Assembly: GCF_000189635.1 (NCBI RefSeq)
Contig: NW_002476075.1
Location: 62,001 to 126,000 of the forward strand
Direction: 5' to 3'
Length of the DNA stretch: 64,000 nt
DNA from: Tetrahymena thermophila SB210
Taxonomy: Eukaryota > Ciliophora > Oligohymenophorea > Hymenostomatida > Tetrahymenidae
Part shown: positions 63,096 through 64,000 of the stretch, in pieces
How the letters are laid out: each line of letters opens with the position of its first letter
Numbering within the stretch: position 1 is the stretch's first letter
Notes under the pieces: generated by a model
The model's input: only the letters and a program-made list of their open reading frames with translations
Databases searched by the model: none
Told to the model about the DNA's origin: nothing
Translations under genes and position numbers: made by a program

Positions 63096-64000
63096 TCACT
63101 TGTTACGTCTAAGCTTTTATTCAGTAACATCAATGTTTAAAGCTTTGTTAATCAATTAGTATTCATTACCTGAGAGATTGAAGTTAGATTTCTTAACAGT
63201 GTATTTCTTTCCATTGTAGTTAGAATCTTAGTAGACAGTGAGTTCAACTCCCTTGGGAAGGTAAATACCTTTAATAGGAGCGGTCCAACCAACAGCCTTG
63301 AGATCAGGAAGATTACCACAGAAGGAGAATTGTCTACCTCCTTGATTAACATCAGTGTAGAGAATAGGACAGGGAGAAGAAACAGAAACTTAGAATTCTC
63401 TGAAACCGAAGGATTCATCACCAGGAGCTTGGTCAGTATTGACGTAAATTTTGATTTCAGCAGTAGAAGCAAAGTGAGGAACAATGATATTTAATTCATT
63501 ATCAACACCGTCGTTCCAGGCAGCACCGCAAACATTAGTACTATCTTCATAATAAGCCTTTTAGTGTTCATGGGCAACCTTTCCATCAACGTAAATAACA
63601 ACTGAATCATTAGCATCAATGGAATCAATGAAATAAGCACTGAGGGAAACAGTCAAGAAGGAGTGAGCAGGGAGACTTGCGAGTTTTCTAACAGCAGTGG
63701 CTTTAGGTCCAGCAGCATTGTAACCACCAAGGAGCTTTGAAGGGCATTATGTGATTACACCTTTGAAATTTGTTTACCATTGAGAAACATCGAAATTGGA
63801 ATCATCATTGAGTTCACTAACAACAACTTAAGAATCATCATAACCTTATTATGATAAAATGTAGAAATTTCTGATACCCCAAGAGGCAACTGCAGGATTA
63901 TTGGAAGCGATGTTGGCAACAAGTTAGACAGTGATGTTTCTACCAGTAGCGGGGACATCAAGAGAAATGTGAGTTTATCTATCAGGAGTAGCATCACCAC
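63096..64000 (-). CDS. Beta/gamma-crystallin-domain secretory granule protein, 3' part (301 codons)
   Basis: The gene enters from beyond the right edge, so the start is missing; the visible part is 301 codons ending AGA CGT AAC AAG TGA. The first roughly 190 residues form a beta-rich domain (RNITVQLVANIASNNP, VASWGIRNFYILSQQGYDD, YVDGKVAHEHQ). The last ~105 form a beta/gamma-crystallin-like unit: CPILYTDVNQGGRQFSFCGN, then GIYLPKGVELTVYQDSNYNG, with the Greek-key Tyr/Phe-x-D-x-N-x-x-G pattern twice. In Tetrahymena, Grt1p, Igr1p and relatives are mucocyst (dense-core granule) proteins with a C-terminal domain of this type; this match is from memory. The likely role is granule cargo discharged on exocytosis. 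Codon use differs from neighbours (many C-ending codons, GTT, GCT, TCC), as in highly expressed ciliate genes. The basic tail (KLRRNK) is at the very end. Confidence 0.85.

Noticed and set aside
1..64000. Bacterial or organellar origin
   Set aside because: Spliceosomal-type GT...AG introns, TGA as the only stop, and C2H2, CHIP and MBT-like proteins mark it as ciliate nuclear DNA.
1..64000. Telomere repeats, rRNA, tRNA genes or CRISPR-like arrays
   Set aside because: No CCCCAA/GGGGTT runs, no recognisable tRNA folds or rRNA, and no spaced direct repeats were seen.
1..64000. Internal eliminated sequences (micronuclear DNA)
   Set aside because: The long kinase and zinc-finger frames are uninterrupted and no interrupting segments were needed to read any gene. 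This fits macronuclear DNA, although the AT-rich spacers cannot be tested by eye.

Overview
The window reads as ciliate nuclear DNA, most likely from Tetrahymena or a close relative. It is very AT-rich. TAA and TAG occur throughout long, clearly protein-coding frames as glutamine codons, and TGA is the only stop that ends genes. Introns are about 50-380 bp, AT-rich and GT...AG, which is longer than the 20-35 bp introns of Paramecium. Standard-code ORF calls are therefore almost all shadows. I re-read the window with TAA/TAG = Gln and worked out exons by splice sites and reading phase. No telomere repeats, rRNA or tRNA genes were recognised.

Layout. 1-3.7 kb: AT-rich sequence with one doubtful coding remnant. 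3.7-4.7 kb: a one-exon Ser/Gln-rich hypothetical gene (+). 6.8-7.2 kb: a tiny two-exon gene with a 10-bp first exon (-). 7.4-15.4 kb: a 17-exon gene (-) for a secreted or surface-anchored protein of about 2063 residues built from repeated beta-rich modules, with a signal peptide and a GPI-like tail. 16.3-17.1 kb: a small three-exon hypothetical gene (-). 19.1-21.3 kb: a one-exon four-finger C2H2 zinc-finger protein (-). 24.2-29.1 kb: a 12-exon gene (+) with an N-terminal MBT/Tudor-like domain and a Gln-rich coiled tail. 29.8-31.3 kb: an 8-exon gene (-) for a CHIP/STUB1-like TPR plus U-box ubiquitin ligase. 32.4-55.1 kb: four consecutive intronless membrane-bound hybrid histidine kinases (+). 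55.8-62.3 kb: two tandem four-exon paralogues (+) of a ciliate two-TM membrane protein family. 63.1-64.0 kb: the 3' part of a gene (-) for a beta/gamma-crystallin-domain protein resembling Tetrahymena mucocyst cargo.

The most striking region is the kinase array. Each protein has N-terminal membrane helices, a long low-complexity linker, HisKA and HATPase domains, a second disordered Gln/Asn-rich linker and a C-terminal receiver. By sequence they form two adjacent pairs (HK1/HK2 and HK3/HK4). A near-identical non-coding element of about 66 bp sits between the members of each pair. No HPt protein or separate response regulator is seen here, so the phosphorelay partners must lie elsewhere.

Limits. 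Everything was translated by eye. Exon models in which all phases agree are reliable, but a few splice sites are ambiguous and flagged. Because only TGA stops translation, open frames of about 60 codons arise by chance here, so short open frames are weak evidence.
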